Shown: one piece after another, positions 1-10,879 of the stretch | How the letters are laid out: every line of letters begins with the position of its first letter | Numbering within the stretch: position 1 is the stretch's first letter | Origin: Trifolium pratense | Taxonomy: Eukaryota; Streptophyta; Magnoliopsida; Fabales; Fabaceae | Assembly (NCBI RefSeq): GCF_020283565.1 | Contig: NC_060062.1 | Span: 25,604,251-25,668,250 of the forward strand | Length of the DNA: 64,000 bases | Direction: 5' to 3' | Translations under genes and position numbers: made by a program | Notes under the pieces: model-generated | Databases searched by the model: none | Told to the model about the DNA's origin: nothing | Seen by the model: the letters and a program-made list of their open reading frames with translations, nothing else

Positions 1-633
1 TATGCTTCCTTTCAAGTGATTTTGTGCAAGTGATAAATTTTGGAGTGATGAAACATTTCCCAGAGAAGATGGAATAGTACCAAAGAGATTATTGGCACCG
101 AGATTCAACTGAGTAAGTTGCATCATTGACTCAAACCATGTCGGAATTCTTCCAGAGAGTCGGTTGCTGCGCAAGAAAATTACCTTGATAGCTGTGCAAT
201 TTGTGAGCTCCATAGGAATTTCGCCATCAAGATTGTTATCGTTTAAGTTAAGAACTTGCAATCGCTTTAAACGACCAATTTGACTTGGAATTTTACCATA
301 CAAATTGACATTTTTAAGTTGTAGTATTCTTAGAAATGTTAAATTTCCCACAGATGGTCCAAGAGTACCACCAAATGTTTGATTCTCCAAATGCAAGACA
401 GAGACTCTCATATGACGACGACCACATGTTACACCCTCCCAATCACAAAAATGTAGAGACTCATTCCATGATGGAAGAGAATCCGGTGCACCATTTGTAA
501 GCTTTTCTTTCAATGCAAGCAAAGCAAGCTTATCAGTCTTTGAACTCAAGGAAAGAGCAACTGTTGCTAATGGAATGCAATAGACCAACATATGGAAATT
601 AAAGTAGAGATGAAACGTCATAAAAGACCTCAT
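1..633 (-). CDS. LRR receptor-like kinase, 5' end only (cut by window edge)
   Basis: The start ATG is at 633 (complement) and the reading frame is open to base 1, giving about 211 N-terminal residues: signal peptide, LRRNT cap with a CDWEGVTC motif, and the first LRRs. Wherever compared, the bases are the same as 16883-17515, the 5' end of the complete receptor gene at 14334-17515. The rest of the gene lies outside the window, so it is unknown whether this copy is intact. Its upstream region and the CACTA insertion behind it are also shared with the other copy, so it belongs to a duplicated block and did not arise independently. Confidence 0.85.
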   Translation of the reverse strand, partial: MRSFMTFHLYFNFHMLVYCIPLATVALSLSSKTDKLALLALKEKLTNGAPDSLPSWNESLHFCDWEGVTCGRRHMRVSVLHLENQTFGGTLGPSVGNLTFLRILQLKNVNLYGKIPSQIGRLKRLQVLNLNDNNLDGEIPMELTNCTAIKVIFLRSNRLSGRIPTWFESMMQLTQLNLGANNLFGTIPSSLGNVSSLQNLSLAQNHLKGSI

Positions 634-684
634 TTTTCTATTGGAGCTTTGATATATATATGCAGCTTTGAAATTTTATATTAG

Positions 685-694
685 ATATATAAAG
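685..694 (-). promoter_or_regulatory. TATA-like box of the edge receptor gene
   Basis: An ATATATAAAG stretch (CTTTATATAT on the gene strand) lies about 52 bp before the start codon. The same motif sits about 50-65 bp upstream of the starts at 4343, 10768, 17515 and 54488. Its conserved position argues for a core promoter, but in such AT-rich DNA this remains an inference. Confidence 0.35.
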
Positions 695-818
695 AGATGA
701 ATGTGCACTAGGCAAGTGGTTTATGGTTGCATTAATTATTTTGACAAACGACTTATAGCTACTTTCCCATCAAAATTCAAAACGTAGATATTCCACAAAA
801 AGAAAACAGGTGATGACT

Positions 819-856
819 AATTCCAACAACGCGGAGAGCACACTATCGTTGACTAA
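819..856 (-). promoter_or_regulatory. Conserved upstream block with W-box core
   Basis: The block holds GGAGAGCACAC followed by a TTGACT core and is repeated upstream of other receptor copies (4477-4514, 17701-17738, 54661-54696), always about 135-220 bp before the start codon. TTGAC[C/T] is the known WRKY-factor W-box, so immune induction is plausible but not shown. Confidence 0.4.
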
Positions 857-1054
857 GAAAGATGGTGGAAGTGCAAATTAATTCTCTTCAACACTTACTT
901 TTTAGTGAAATTTTGTTAATTACACCCAAAATTTCATTAAATTTTTTTATAATACCGAAACAGCCCTTTTCATATCTATTACAAATATATTAAAATCGAT
1001 TACCACCAAATTTACTAATGTATCCTTATTACTTTTAACCACGTTGCAAGTTTT

Positions 1055-2904
1055 CACTACAAGAAAATCAGTCTATACCCACGGCCATTTTTGTCATTAC
1101 CCACGGCTTCACTATGAGTACATGAGATTTACCCACGGCACGAGTCCATGACATTTTGCCTCGTTGGTAACTCATTACCCAAGAAAATGCCGTGAATAAG
1201 GTTACTCACGGCCTTTCCCACGTTATTATCCAAAACTTTGCCGTGGATAATCACCCATGGCAATACCATGAGGAGGACTTTACCCACGGCTTTGCCATAG
1301 AAAACATTTCTAATACTTACCCACGGTTTTGCCATAGGAAAGTATTACCTACTGTATTGCCGTGGGTAATGTCATTTTTTTTTTACATTCATAAATAGCT
1401 GGTAGCAATTTTATGCTACTATCACGTAACTTCTTCCAATTTCATCCAACAAGATAACCAATACCAAACAAACACAAACTAAACAATAACTAAAAACTAA
1501 GCAAATTGACACTATTACAAGTGTCAAAATAAACAGATAAGACACTAACAAAGGAAGAATTGAGAAAGACAGTAAGATACATTGCATACATACAAACTCA
1601 AAAGAACCTAAGTCTTGGATTCAACTCATAAAATACTTAAGAAGAGGCCATACCATAAAATAAGCATTGAACTGCTATTTGTGTTGAATTTAGGTACATG
1701 TCTGACTGCGTACATGTAAATTATGACCACAGGACATCAATATCAGTGCAGTAGAACTAATCATCTATCAATTTGCAACATCAAAATCATCAACATTACC
1801 AACACTAAAATCACCTACATTAACATCACTTGTTTTGGCCTTGACTGTCAAATCAGTTTCAGGAGACAAAGCGGACCTAAAAGTACATGTAAAAGCATGT
1901 CAAAATCCATAAACACAGATTAAATATAAAACCGAAGAAAAGGAAAACAAGGAGTAATGTGCCAAAGATCAAAACACTTGTCGTGAGACAAGAGGACAGT
2001 AGTGGTGACGAGCTGTATCAATTTCCCAAAGAGAGCTTCCTGCTCCAAAGAAATCTTCATCAGCAAAACAAATATAGAACACAAATATAGAAATCTTAGA
2101 CAATTGATACTTGAAAAATGCAAGCAAAGAAAGAAATTCAAGACAATTTGCCAATGTCCCGGTAGACTTAGAAATATATCAAGTATTGTAAATATAATCT
2201 ACTTGTTATCATGAGTTGCAGGTAGAACTAGCAAATAACAATACTATGCTCTATAAATTCACTACCTACCCAAAAACCAAAATAAAATCATGACTTAAGC
2301 CATCTTAAAGATGATATATAAAAAAGGAATAAAAAAAATGATAGGTAAAAGTTAATGCATCTCAATGAAATCAACATATGATTAAGGTTTCAAGTATACA
2401 AATAAAACAAATTAAAGCAAGATATACAAATAGACCTAGAAGCTAAACAGAAGCATAAATCTCACACCAACACCAATGAATAAACATAATTAAGAACCAC
2501 TTACACTTTTGCTCGATGGAAATCTCACATTTTTGCAAATCAGTACAAAAGGACAACATTCCCAACTTTATAGCTGCTAGAATGGGTGCCTTGTGAGCCT
2601 CCCCTCTATACATTTCACATTCCTCCTCCATCTTATAAAGTACTGCATAAGAAAAACAAGTAATAAATATACACTAAAATATCCAAATGGAAAATTTTGA
2701 CTGAGGAAAGTACAAGTACCAACCAATACCTATCAAGACAATAAGGGTGAAAATAGAACTCCCTTTGATGAAGTTGAACATGTAGTATTGTTTCTAGATT
2801 AGTGAACCTCAATAACATAGATGGAAGAAAAGCGGTGCCACCATAGACCAAAACTATTGTAGTGAAACATAATTTTCCTTTGTAAGTATTTGAGCCTTAG
2901 ATTG
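1055..2904. mobile_element. CACTA element, truncated copy
   Basis: It begins with the terminal motif CACTACAAGAAAA, followed by repeated subterminal ACCCACGGC motifs (1078-1370). It matches the complete element at 17937-21588 base for base up to 2904, where it stops and runs through a short rearranged stretch into a broken receptor gene. The other terminus is missing, so it cannot move by itself. It has no transposase. No other gene is supported in this stretch. Confidence 0.85.
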
Positions 2905-2950
2905 TAGTGAAACTATTGTAGTGAAACATAATTTTCCTTTGTAAGTATTT
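2851..2950. repeat. 59-bp step direct repeat at a rearrangement junction
   Basis: A 41-bp sequence at 2851-2891 recurs unchanged at 2910-2950. The second copy bridges CACTA-derived DNA and the truncated receptor gene. In the complete CACTA copy (19733-19786) the sequence occurs once. The extra copy therefore looks like filler DNA templated from close by during break repair. Confidence 0.75.
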
Positions 2951-4343
2951 TCCTTATGGTAACTGGAATGTTTCCTTCCAATTTATTGTTAGATATATCT
3001 AGTGCAGACAGCACAGTAAGATTACCAATGACCATAGGGATGTTACCAGATAATTTGTTATAATCGAAGCCCAATGCTACTATATTTTTGAGCATTCCAA
3101 TGGAACCTGGAATTGTTCCCTCAAGAAAATTGTATCCAATGTCTAAGTCAGTTAAACCAATTAGTTGTCCAATTCTTTCTGGTATCACTCCATGTATTTG
3201 ATTATATTCCATATGAAGCAAACGGAGATGGGTGGAAAAGTTTCCTATAATGTTCGGCAACACACCACCAAATCCATTGTCAAAAATATATATCTTTGAC
3301 AATTGAGTACAGTTGGTTAGCGATGAAAGAAAATCCAAATCATGAGCTCCTCCACTCCCAAAATTATTACCTCCAATATTAAACGACTCAAGTTTATTTA
3401 ATTGACCCAAAGTAAGAGGTATTGACCCAACAAAAGTATTATATGGTATATCCAACAGTATTAGTTCAGTGAGGTTTAATAATGAAGACGGAAAAGTTCC
3501 ACTTATTTGGTTGCCTCCAATATAGAATCGTTTAAGATTGGGAAAAGCAAGATGCATATTTGATGGAAGACTACCAGATAACATGTTTCCCCCAATATCC
3601 AAATCTTGAATATTTGATAGGTTGTAAAGAGAATTAGGGATTTCACCTGACAAATTATTTGAACTTAGAATCAGTAGATTCAAACTTGACAACATACCCA
3701 AAGAATAAGGTATGCTTCCTTTAAAGCTATTATCTCCAAATGATAATTTTTGGAGTGATGAAACATTTCCCACGGAAGACGGAATAGTACCAACTAGATT
3801 ATTGACAGCAAGATTCAACTGAGTAAGTTGCATCATTGAGTCAAACCATGTCGGAATTCTTCCACCGAGTCGGTTGTTGCGCAAAAGAATTACCTTGATA
3901 TTCGTGCAATTTGTGAGCTCCATAGGAATTTCGCCATGAAGATTGTTATCCTTTAAGTTAAGAACTTGCAATCGCTTTAAACGACCAACTTGACTTGGAA
4001 TTTCACCATACAAGTTAACATTTGTAAGTTGTAGCATTCTTAGAAATGTTAGATTTCCCACGGATGATCCAAGAGTACCACTCAATATTTGATTTTCCAA
4101 ATGCAAGGCAACGACTCTCATATGACGACGACCACATGTAACACCCTGCCATTCACAGAAATGTTGAGACTCATTCCATGATGGAAGAGAATCTGGTGCA
4201 CCATTTGTAAGCTTTTCTTTCAATGTAAGCAAAGCAAGCTTATCAGTCTCTGAACTCAAAGCAAGAGCAACTGTTGCAAATGGCATGCAATACACCAATA
4301 TTTGGAAACAAAAGTAGAGAAGAAACGTCATAAAAGACCTCAT
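2913..4343 (-). pseudogene. LRR receptor-like kinase, 5' half fused to CACTA DNA
   Basis: The frame is open for 476 codons. It encodes a signal peptide (LVYCMPFATVALALSS), an LRRNT cap with CEWQGVTC, and roughly a dozen LRRs. Receptor homology ends near 2947; the last ten or so codons and the stop come from the rearranged CACTA junction. The remaining LRRs, transmembrane helix, kinase and second exon are missing. The nearest relative here is the gene at 51167-54488, which shares the FLLYF, LVYCMPFATVALALSS and MRVVALHLENQ stretches. If transcribed it could give a secreted LRR-only protein, but a non-functional fragment is the simplest reading. Upstream it keeps the family TATA-like box and W-box block. 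Confidence 0.85.
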
Positions 4344-4400
4344 TTTTCTATTGCAGCTTTGATATTTTACTAGATATATGCAGCTTTGAGATTTTATTAG

Positions 4401-4410
4401 ATATATAAAG
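4401..4410 (-). promoter_or_regulatory. TATA-like box of the truncated receptor
   Basis: ATATATAAAG lies 58-67 bp before the ATG at 4343, in the same place as in its paralogs. Confidence 0.35.
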
Positions 4411-4476
4411 AGAAGTTTTGTGCACCACTAGGTAAGTGTTTTGTGGTCGAATGTGACAAATGAAACCGTCATGGTT

Positions 4477-4514
4477 AATTCCACGAACGTGGAGAGCACA
4501 CCATCATTGACTAC
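4477..4514 (-). promoter_or_regulatory. Conserved upstream block with W-box core
   Basis: It has GGAGAGCACAC followed by TTGACTACC, in parallel with the block upstream of 17515 and 54488. It is retained although the gene is broken. Confidence 0.4.
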
Positions 4515-4875
4515 CTAAAAGTTAGATTCCACACATATGGGTGTAATCGGATCAGAAAAATCCACTTGAACCGTCGATCCAAACCAATCCAGTTCGGCTC
4601 ATTTGATTCACGAACTAACTTTTTTTTGGGGCTACTCCACCAATTTATATGGTTCGAGAGGGTCAGTTCTAACATCAAGTGGTTCACGAGCTGACTTGAT
4701 TATATATATAACCCTTCGAAATATATTTTTAAATAACCCTTCAAAAATGATTTTAAATTTATATATTTGATTTTATACATTTATATTTATAGGATTGATA
4801 TTTTTTTTCCAGATATATAATTAATTTTATATATTTAGATAATTGATAATATATATAATACTTTAAAGAAACTAA

Positions 4876-5205
4876 GACCATCTCCAATGGTGTAGTACCT
4901 ATTAGGTACTTATGGTACTTATTAGGTACTACCATTGGAGCAATATCCATTTGAGTAGCTAATAGGTACTGGTTCTACAATAAGTATTAGTACTTATTTT
5001 GTTTTTGTGGGTCCCATTTATAATGATGTATAGTTATTGGTGAGATGTGTTATTGGTAGGGCCTGTTTAGAACTTTTTAAGAGATGTTGAGTCGGAGGGA
5101 TTAAGTACTTATTAGGTACTATTATTAAAAAATTATAAATGAGTGATGTGTACACGTTGGGTGCAGTTAAGTACTAAAAAATGCGTATCTCCATTGTGGA
5201 TGCTC
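4876..5205. mobile_element. MITE, PIF/Harbinger-like (TAA target duplication)
   Basis: The 330-bp element starts GACCATCTCCAATGG and ends with a CCATTGTGGATGCTC inverted counterpart. It is flanked by TAA at 4873-4875 and 5206-5208. The paralogous block has a single TAA at 46979-46981 with no element between matching flanks, which fixes both boundaries. Internal TTAGGTACT repeats are typical of the family here. Relatives lie at 55060-55739 and 54990-55999. Confidence 0.85.
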
Positions 5206-5529
5206 TAAGACAAACACTTAACAATAATAGAAAATGGAAAATAATAGAAAAAAAATTCATGTCGAACTCTTGAGTTGAGTTTCGAGTTGAGTTTCGAGCT
5301 TAAAAAAATGTTCGTGTCAAACTCGAGCGAAGTTTCGAGTCGAACTAATTCTTATTGAGTCAAATCGAGTTCAGACAGGTTCGATTCGACTCGACTCATT
5401 TCCACACCTACATGATCTATATGATCAAATAAACTTTTAATATAACGGTAGATTTTATAAAATTCGTTATAGTAGTATTCGTAACTTGTACATGTGAAGT
5501 CTTTCACAATAGACTTGACCTAGAAGATA

Positions 5530-5620
5530 ATCCTCAAGCTAACTTTAGTCCAATGGACAAGTTGGGGAGTCGTTGGGGACCATGGCTTGTTGGGTTGACC
5601 GACTAGGAATGAAAGACTTA
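5530..5620. repeat. Short repeat shared by four intergenic sites
   Basis: A sequence around CAAGTTGGGGAGTCGTTGGG and TTGTTGGGTTGACCGACT recurs near 43622-43980 (interrupted by a MITE), 47343-47430 and 48745-48840. Part of it also resembles the region upstream of the receptor at 36370. It looks like spacer DNA carried along with the duplicating cluster. Confidence 0.5.
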
Positions 5621-5898
5621 TAATAATTATTAATGCGCTTATTTGTTACTCACTTTGTTTCTTTATCAAAGTTTGTATTAGCTTATTTTTAAAATTATAC
5701 AAAATAGCTTATGCAAATAAATAAGGTTTTATGTTAATTTATATGTTTCTACTAACGAAAACTGAATTTTTATAAACTATTTTTTCATAAATTACATTGA
5801 CAAACTTATAATAATATATGAAAATTTATTTATTTGAGTAGCATAAGCTCAAATATAAACCGATGAAAAACGGGCCCTAAGACATTGTCAATCTTCCA

Positions 5899-6247
5899 TT
5901 GAACACGATTATTTTACCTCAAGAGCGGACACCTCAAGAGATGCCACTCAACATGAACCAGAAGCATCCGACATCGCATCTTCACCTCGCTTTATTGGAC
6001 GAGCATAAGAGAGATTGCACCTTAACTCGTAGAAAGAACATGGGCTATCAGGGTTTTTACCTAAAAACCATTTTCCGGAGGAAAGTTTCACCTTATCCAC
6101 AAGATTATCAACCGATGAAGACTCACCGACAAAGATAATATCATTCCGAAAAGTCCAAATAAACCACATAACATCATACCATATTAGAACCATACCTAAC
6201 CATACTTGACGCCCCACATCCATCCCAAAAACCTCATAAACATGCAT
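5899..6247 (-). pseudogene. LINE ORF2 C-terminal fragment
   Basis: The minus strand codes for about 100 residues with the pattern GMVLIWYDVMWFIW-RND-IF followed by VDKVKLSS-KWFLG and CSFYELRCN. This is the typical C-terminal end of plant L1-clade LINE reverse transcriptase proteins (compare VWVLWTERNHRLF and the KIKLFSFRWL segment in the LINE at 24688-31359). No reverse transcriptase core precedes it, so it is a truncated relic. The opposite-strand frame is taken as a shadow. Confidence 0.6.
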
Positions 6248-6533
6248 TAATTAAAATGTTAACTACCACAAGGTCTAAAATAATTTTAGTATCTTTACTT
6301 TTCTTAAACCAGTATGTCAGAAATATTAGTTAGTATTTTCCTTAATTTCTTATTATATATGATGTTGGGTCTTCATTATATAATAAGATTCTCTTCAAAA
6401 AAAAAATTTAAAAAAGGTTATTAAATGTGGATAAATTTATAATTTTCTATTAAACTTTATGGTCTAGGCTTTCGGAAATATAATAAGAAATACACTATAG
6501 ATTTCATTTAAATGCAAGGAAAATTTTATAATA

Positions 6534-6828
6534 CTCCCTCCAGTTCTTTATATAAGGAACATTTTGGAAAAAAAATTTGATCTTTTTATAAGAAACTTTG
6601 ATCAATTTTCAAATGTTTTAAATGTTTGATTTCACTTATGCCCTTATTTATTATGAGAGATAATATTAAAAATAAGTAAGTTAGTTGAATTAAGATTAAT
6701 TAAATAAGGGTATATATGGAATAAGTTTAAACTTATAGGAGTCTTAAATGAAAATAACTATTTACAATGTGGTTTTTTGGTCTGTGTAATTTTTTTAAAG
6801 TGTTCCTTATAAAAAGGACCGGAGGGAG
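6534..6828. mobile_element. Stowaway-type MITE
   Basis: The ends are CTCCCTCC and GGAGGGAG in inverted orientation, extended by AAGGAACATTTT versus its imperfect complement. It is flanked by TA dinucleotides at 6532-6533 and 6829-6830. The 295-bp length, terminal motif and TA duplication fit Tc1/mariner-derived Stowaway elements. Confidence 0.8.
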
Positions 6829-6830
6829 TA

Positions 6831-7629
6831 CTGAATAAGAAATTATTTAAAATATATGAAAAAATATATTTTATACTTTTTTAATTATAGTATTAGAGTA
6901 TTTAAGACATAAATTTATATTGATTAAAGAAATAGTTGGAATTCCCAAAGTGATACATTCTCTAAGAAAAAAAGAAGTCCTTTCATTATTATTCATTTTC
7001 TATATAAAAAAAGAGTAATTTAAACATCTCTTATTAAATGCTAAGAAACTTTAATATAGAAATATGTGTCTAAAAATTCGTGCATTCAATTAGATAAAAA
7101 TCAAAATACTACTTTTTTTCAATATAAGTTTTTCACTTTTGAGTTCCTTAACATGTGCCCTGAAGGCACATGTTAGCAACATTGTTAAATGCAAAATTTT
7201 AATACAAAACTTTTATATTTAATTCTCTAACACTTTATTAATGAAGATTGATGTTTGATTTACTTAAAGATATCATCATTATACCTATATTTTTGCTTTC
7301 AATAAGAATAAAATATCACTTTATTTTATTTTTGAAAAATTTGATATTAAAATGATAAAAGTAATAGTTTAAAGTTTTCTTAAACCAAAAAATCGTAACT
7401 CTATAACTGAATAACTGGAGTGTTTGGAATTTTAATCACAACTCTTATACATATAATATAATGTTCTTATAAACTGAGTAAAGTTAATGACAACAACCAA
7501 CAACATTTCTTAACAAAACCATACTAACTGAATACAAAACACAAATTTTTTCCCACTATATACGTGGCAAATACAAGACTTGTCCATCATGTGAACACCA
7601 TTATTTTCTTATCATAGTGGTAAAAGTGC
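6831..7629. other. AT-rich intergenic region
   Basis: I see no gene or clear element. It includes the 3' flank of the receptor gene at 7630, and a small palindrome around GTGCCCTGAAGGCAC near 7156. Confidence 0.5.
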
Positions 7630-10600
7630 CTAGCAGTGCAACTTTTGTTTAATTTCAAGCAACTTCACTATAACATCTTTAATGAGCATTCGTTGAGTAG
7701 GAAATTCTTCAGAACAAGCTATTCCTATTTTAACAAACATCACTAGACACTCCCTTATGTTGTTTTCCATAACTCGTTGATCTTCAAGAAATGGCATAAG
7801 CAAATGTGAATCTACTATCTCGAGAATTCCTTCGTGAATTTTCATCTTACAGAGTTTGTGTAGATTTAGATTCTCATTAAACATGGTATCTATTGGTCTC
7901 TTTCCAGTGACCATTTCCAATAGTAGAATCCCATAACTGTAGATATCTCCCTCTGGGGAAACTAGACAACCTGCTCCATATTCTTTAGAAGAAAAAAAAC
8001 AACAATTGCTTAGGAAAAAAGATAAAGAGAGCAAACACTTTGAATTGGTATGCCATGAAAATATAAGTTAACAAATAAGTGAAAGACAGAACTTTACCAG
8101 GAGGAAGATATCCTATAGTTCCCATAATTGTGGAGGAAATAACTTGATCATTATTTGAATGTCCTGTGACTCCATGAATGAGCCTAGCTAAGCCAAAGTC
8201 TCCCAAGTGGGCTACAATATCATCATCAATGAGAACATTGCTTGGCTTAATATCACAATGAACTACGGGTTGCTCTGTATCATTGTGAAGATAATCAACT
8301 GCATGAGCTACATCAAGAGCAATGTCTATCCTTTGTTTAAAGTTGAGATTATGATTTTCAGACCCTTCAATATTGTGCAACATCATTTCTAGACTACCAT
8401 TAGGCATAAACTCAAAAACAATAGCCTTGAAATCTTCACCATTATAATCAATACTTGAGCAACAAGTTAGGATCTTGACAAGATTCCGATGCTTCATCTT
8501 TCCAAGAGCATTACATTCGGCCATGAAACTTTTTGCTGCTCCACGTGCTTCAAGGTTCAATACCTTTACAGCAACAAGTCTTTCAAAATAAGGAAGAGAC
8601 CCTTTATAAACAGAACCAAAGCTTCCTGTTCCAATCAAATTGGATGAAGAAAAGCCATTGGTTGCTTCATGTAGCTCACCATAAGTAACCCTCATGTTCC
8701 CATTTTGCAAAGATGTGGAATAAGGTAACCTTTTGGGCTTTCTCGTGAGAAAATGGACAAATGTTAAGGCTATGAAAGATATCAAAAACCCCCCAATTAC
8801 ACTGATGACGATAAGTTTCTTTTTCAGAGATCTTTTGTGTTTTTTAGAATGAGCCCTAAAACACACAGGAAGCTTCAGTTGAGGTATCCCTCCACAAAGA
8901 TTCTTATTTCCAGTTAGTGAAATTGCCGTGACATTGCTAAAGACACCTCCTTTAGGAACCTCGCCATATAAATTGTTAAAAGACAAGTCTAGAGTATTCA
9001 AGAATGTTAGATTTTCTAGTTCAAAGGGTATTGTGCTAGAGAAATTGTTGTTAGAAATGTCTAAAATTTGAAGGGATCTTAAAGAGCCTAAGAACAAAGG
9101 TATACTTCCATTCAAGAAGTTTCTCGCCAACCCAAGTTCGATCAATGTTACACAATTAGCCAGATCCTTAGGAATTTCACCAGACAACTTATTTGAGTTT
9201 AGATATAATAATGAAAGTTGCTTCAAATTACCAAACTCTGAAGGAATGGGACCGGTCAAGGAGTTGTTTTCCAAGAAAATATATATTAAACTGTCTAGAT
9301 AGCTAAATATTTGATTAGATATATCACCACTCAATTTGTTATCAGCTAAGCTCAATTTTTGTAAGTTGGTACAATATCTAAGGGTGAATGGAATGGTTCC
9401 TTGCAATTTATTGCCGGGTAGATATAGTACAGATAAGGTAGTAAGATTGCCAATACTTGTAGGAATATTACCAGATAAGTTGTTTTTTTGCATGATCAAA
9501 TCTACGAGATTATTAAGCTTTCCGATTGAATGTGGAATGGTTCCCTCAAGAAAATTATTTCCAATCTCTAAGTAAGTTAAACCTATAAGTTGTCCAAGTC
9601 TCTCAGGTATCTCTCCATATATTTGATTATGTCCCAACTCAAACCAACTAAGATGGTTGGAAAAGTTTCCTATAAGATCAGGCAATTCACCTCCAAATCT
9701 GTTTCCACTAAAAATGAGTGTTGACAATTGAGTACAATTGATTAACGAGGAAATAAAGTCCAAATCGTGAGCCCTTCCACTACCAAAATTATTTGTGCCA
9801 ATATAAAAGAATTCAAGTTTATCTAATCGACCCAAAGTAGTAGGTATTGGCCCATTGAAATAATTCTCTCCTATATCAAAATATTGCAATTCAGTAAGGT
9901 TCGATATTGAAGAAGGAAAATTCCCAGTTATTTGGTTGGCCCCAACGTACAACTCTACAAGATTGGGAAAAATAAGATTCATATTTGATGGAAGACTGCC
10001 GAATAACTCGTTTTCCCCGAGATCAAAATATTCAATATTTGATAAGTTGTAAAGAGAATGAGGGATCTCACCTGACAAATTATTTGAACCAAGAGTCAAT
10101 TGTTTCAAATTTGACAACATACCCAAAGAATAAGGTATGCCTCCATTCAAGTGATTTTGATCAGCAAGGTATAATTTCTGGAGTGATGAAACATTTCCCA
10201 AGGAAGATGGAATAGTACCAACTAAATTATTGGCACCAAGATTCAACTCAGTAAGTTGCATCATCGACTCAAACCATGTAGGAATTCTTCCGATGAGTCG
10301 ATTCTTGAACAAAATAATTGTCTTGATACTTGTGCAGTTAGCGAGCTCCATAGGAACCTCTCCGTCAAGATTGTTGTTGTTTAAGTCAAGAATTTGCAGT
10401 CGCTTTAAATGACCAACTTGACTTGGAATTTTACCATGCAAGAATACATTTGGAAGTTGTAGTATCCTGAGAAATGTTAGATTTCCCAAAGATGGTCCAA
10501 GAGTACCACCCAATGTTTGATTTTCCAAATGTAAGGCAGAGACTCTCATGTGACGACGACCACATGTAACACCCTGCCATTCGCAGAAATGTAAAGACTC

Positions 10601-10768
10601 ATTCCATGACGGCAGAGAATCTGGTAAACCGTCTGTAAGCTTTTCCTTCAAAGCAAGCAAAGCAACTTTATCAGTCTCTGAGCTCAAAGAAAGAGCAACT
10701 GTTGGAATGAAGTACACCAACATTTGGCAAGCAAAACAGAGAAGAAAGATGGACATAGAAGTCATCAT
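7630..10768 (-). CDS. LRR receptor-like kinase XII, complete (gene C)
   Basis: Two exons: 10768-8098 and 7982-7630, split by a 115-bp intron (donor G|GTAAAG after the codons for GTIGYLPP, acceptor CTAAAG|AATATGG), giving 1007 residues. Order: signal peptide about 1-26, LRRNT with CEWQGVTC, about twenty LRRs to residue 620, transmembrane helix about 652-674, kinase about 700-1000. Kinase landmarks are GTGSFGSVYKG, VAVK lysine near 735, HCDIKPSN near 838 and DFG near 857. HCD marks a non-RD kinase, the class tied to pattern-triggered immunity (Xa21, FLS2, EFR). A plasma-membrane immune receptor is therefore likely; the ligand is unknown. A second ATG at codon 2 could also serve as start. No internal damage is seen. 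Confidence 0.92.
7983..8097 (-). other. Intron of gene C
   Basis: The intron is 115 bp with GT-AG ends, and splits the glutamate codon of the GTIGY-PPEYG activation segment. The same phase and site occur in the other three complete receptors. It is the shortest of the four introns (115, 143, 289, 315 bp). Confidence 0.85.
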
Positions 10769-10817
10769 TTTGCTACCGGAGAATTTGTTTATTGGTAACT
10801 TTTGAGGTATGATTAGA

Positions 10818-10828
10818 ATTATATAAAG
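10818..10828 (-). promoter_or_regulatory. TATA-like box of gene C
   Basis: ATTATATAAAG (CTTTATATAAT on the gene strand) lies about 50-60 bp before the ATG at 10768. Confidence 0.4.
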
Positions 10829-10879
10829 AATTTGCTGCAGGAAAATTATGCATTAGAAAAATTGACACTAAGTTGCTAC

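Larger units (their letters stand above)
4545..5880. repeat. Paralogous intergenic block, copy 1
   Basis: This stretch is recognisably the same as 46640-47715: both begin with a GTGTAA-CGGATCAG segment and end at a GGGCCCTAA segment. Copy 1 contains an extra MITE (4876-5205) that is absent from copy 2. Around 5240-5420 it is rich in CGAGTT/GTTCGA repeats. It holds no coding capacity that I can see. Confidence 0.7.

Noticed and set aside
1129..2851. Small open frames in the CACTA copies (also 18011-19733)
   Set aside because: They overlap on both strands, follow the subterminal repeats, and show no domains.
4545..5412. Possible TIR element with GGTGTAA and CCACACCTA ends
   Set aside because: No flanking duplication is found, and the paralogous copy extends past both proposed ends.
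5899..6138. Plus-strand frame of 79 codons
   Set aside because: It is the shadow of the LINE C-terminal fragment on the other strand.
7985..8097. Reading gene C exon 1 through the intron to an in-frame stop
   Set aside because: The kinase would lose its C-lobe end; the GT-AG intron restores the EYG codons exactly as in three paralogs.
9336..9575. Plus-strand frames inside the receptor genes (also 16080-16475, 52690-53004)
   Set aside because: They are antisense shadows of the leucine-rich repeats.
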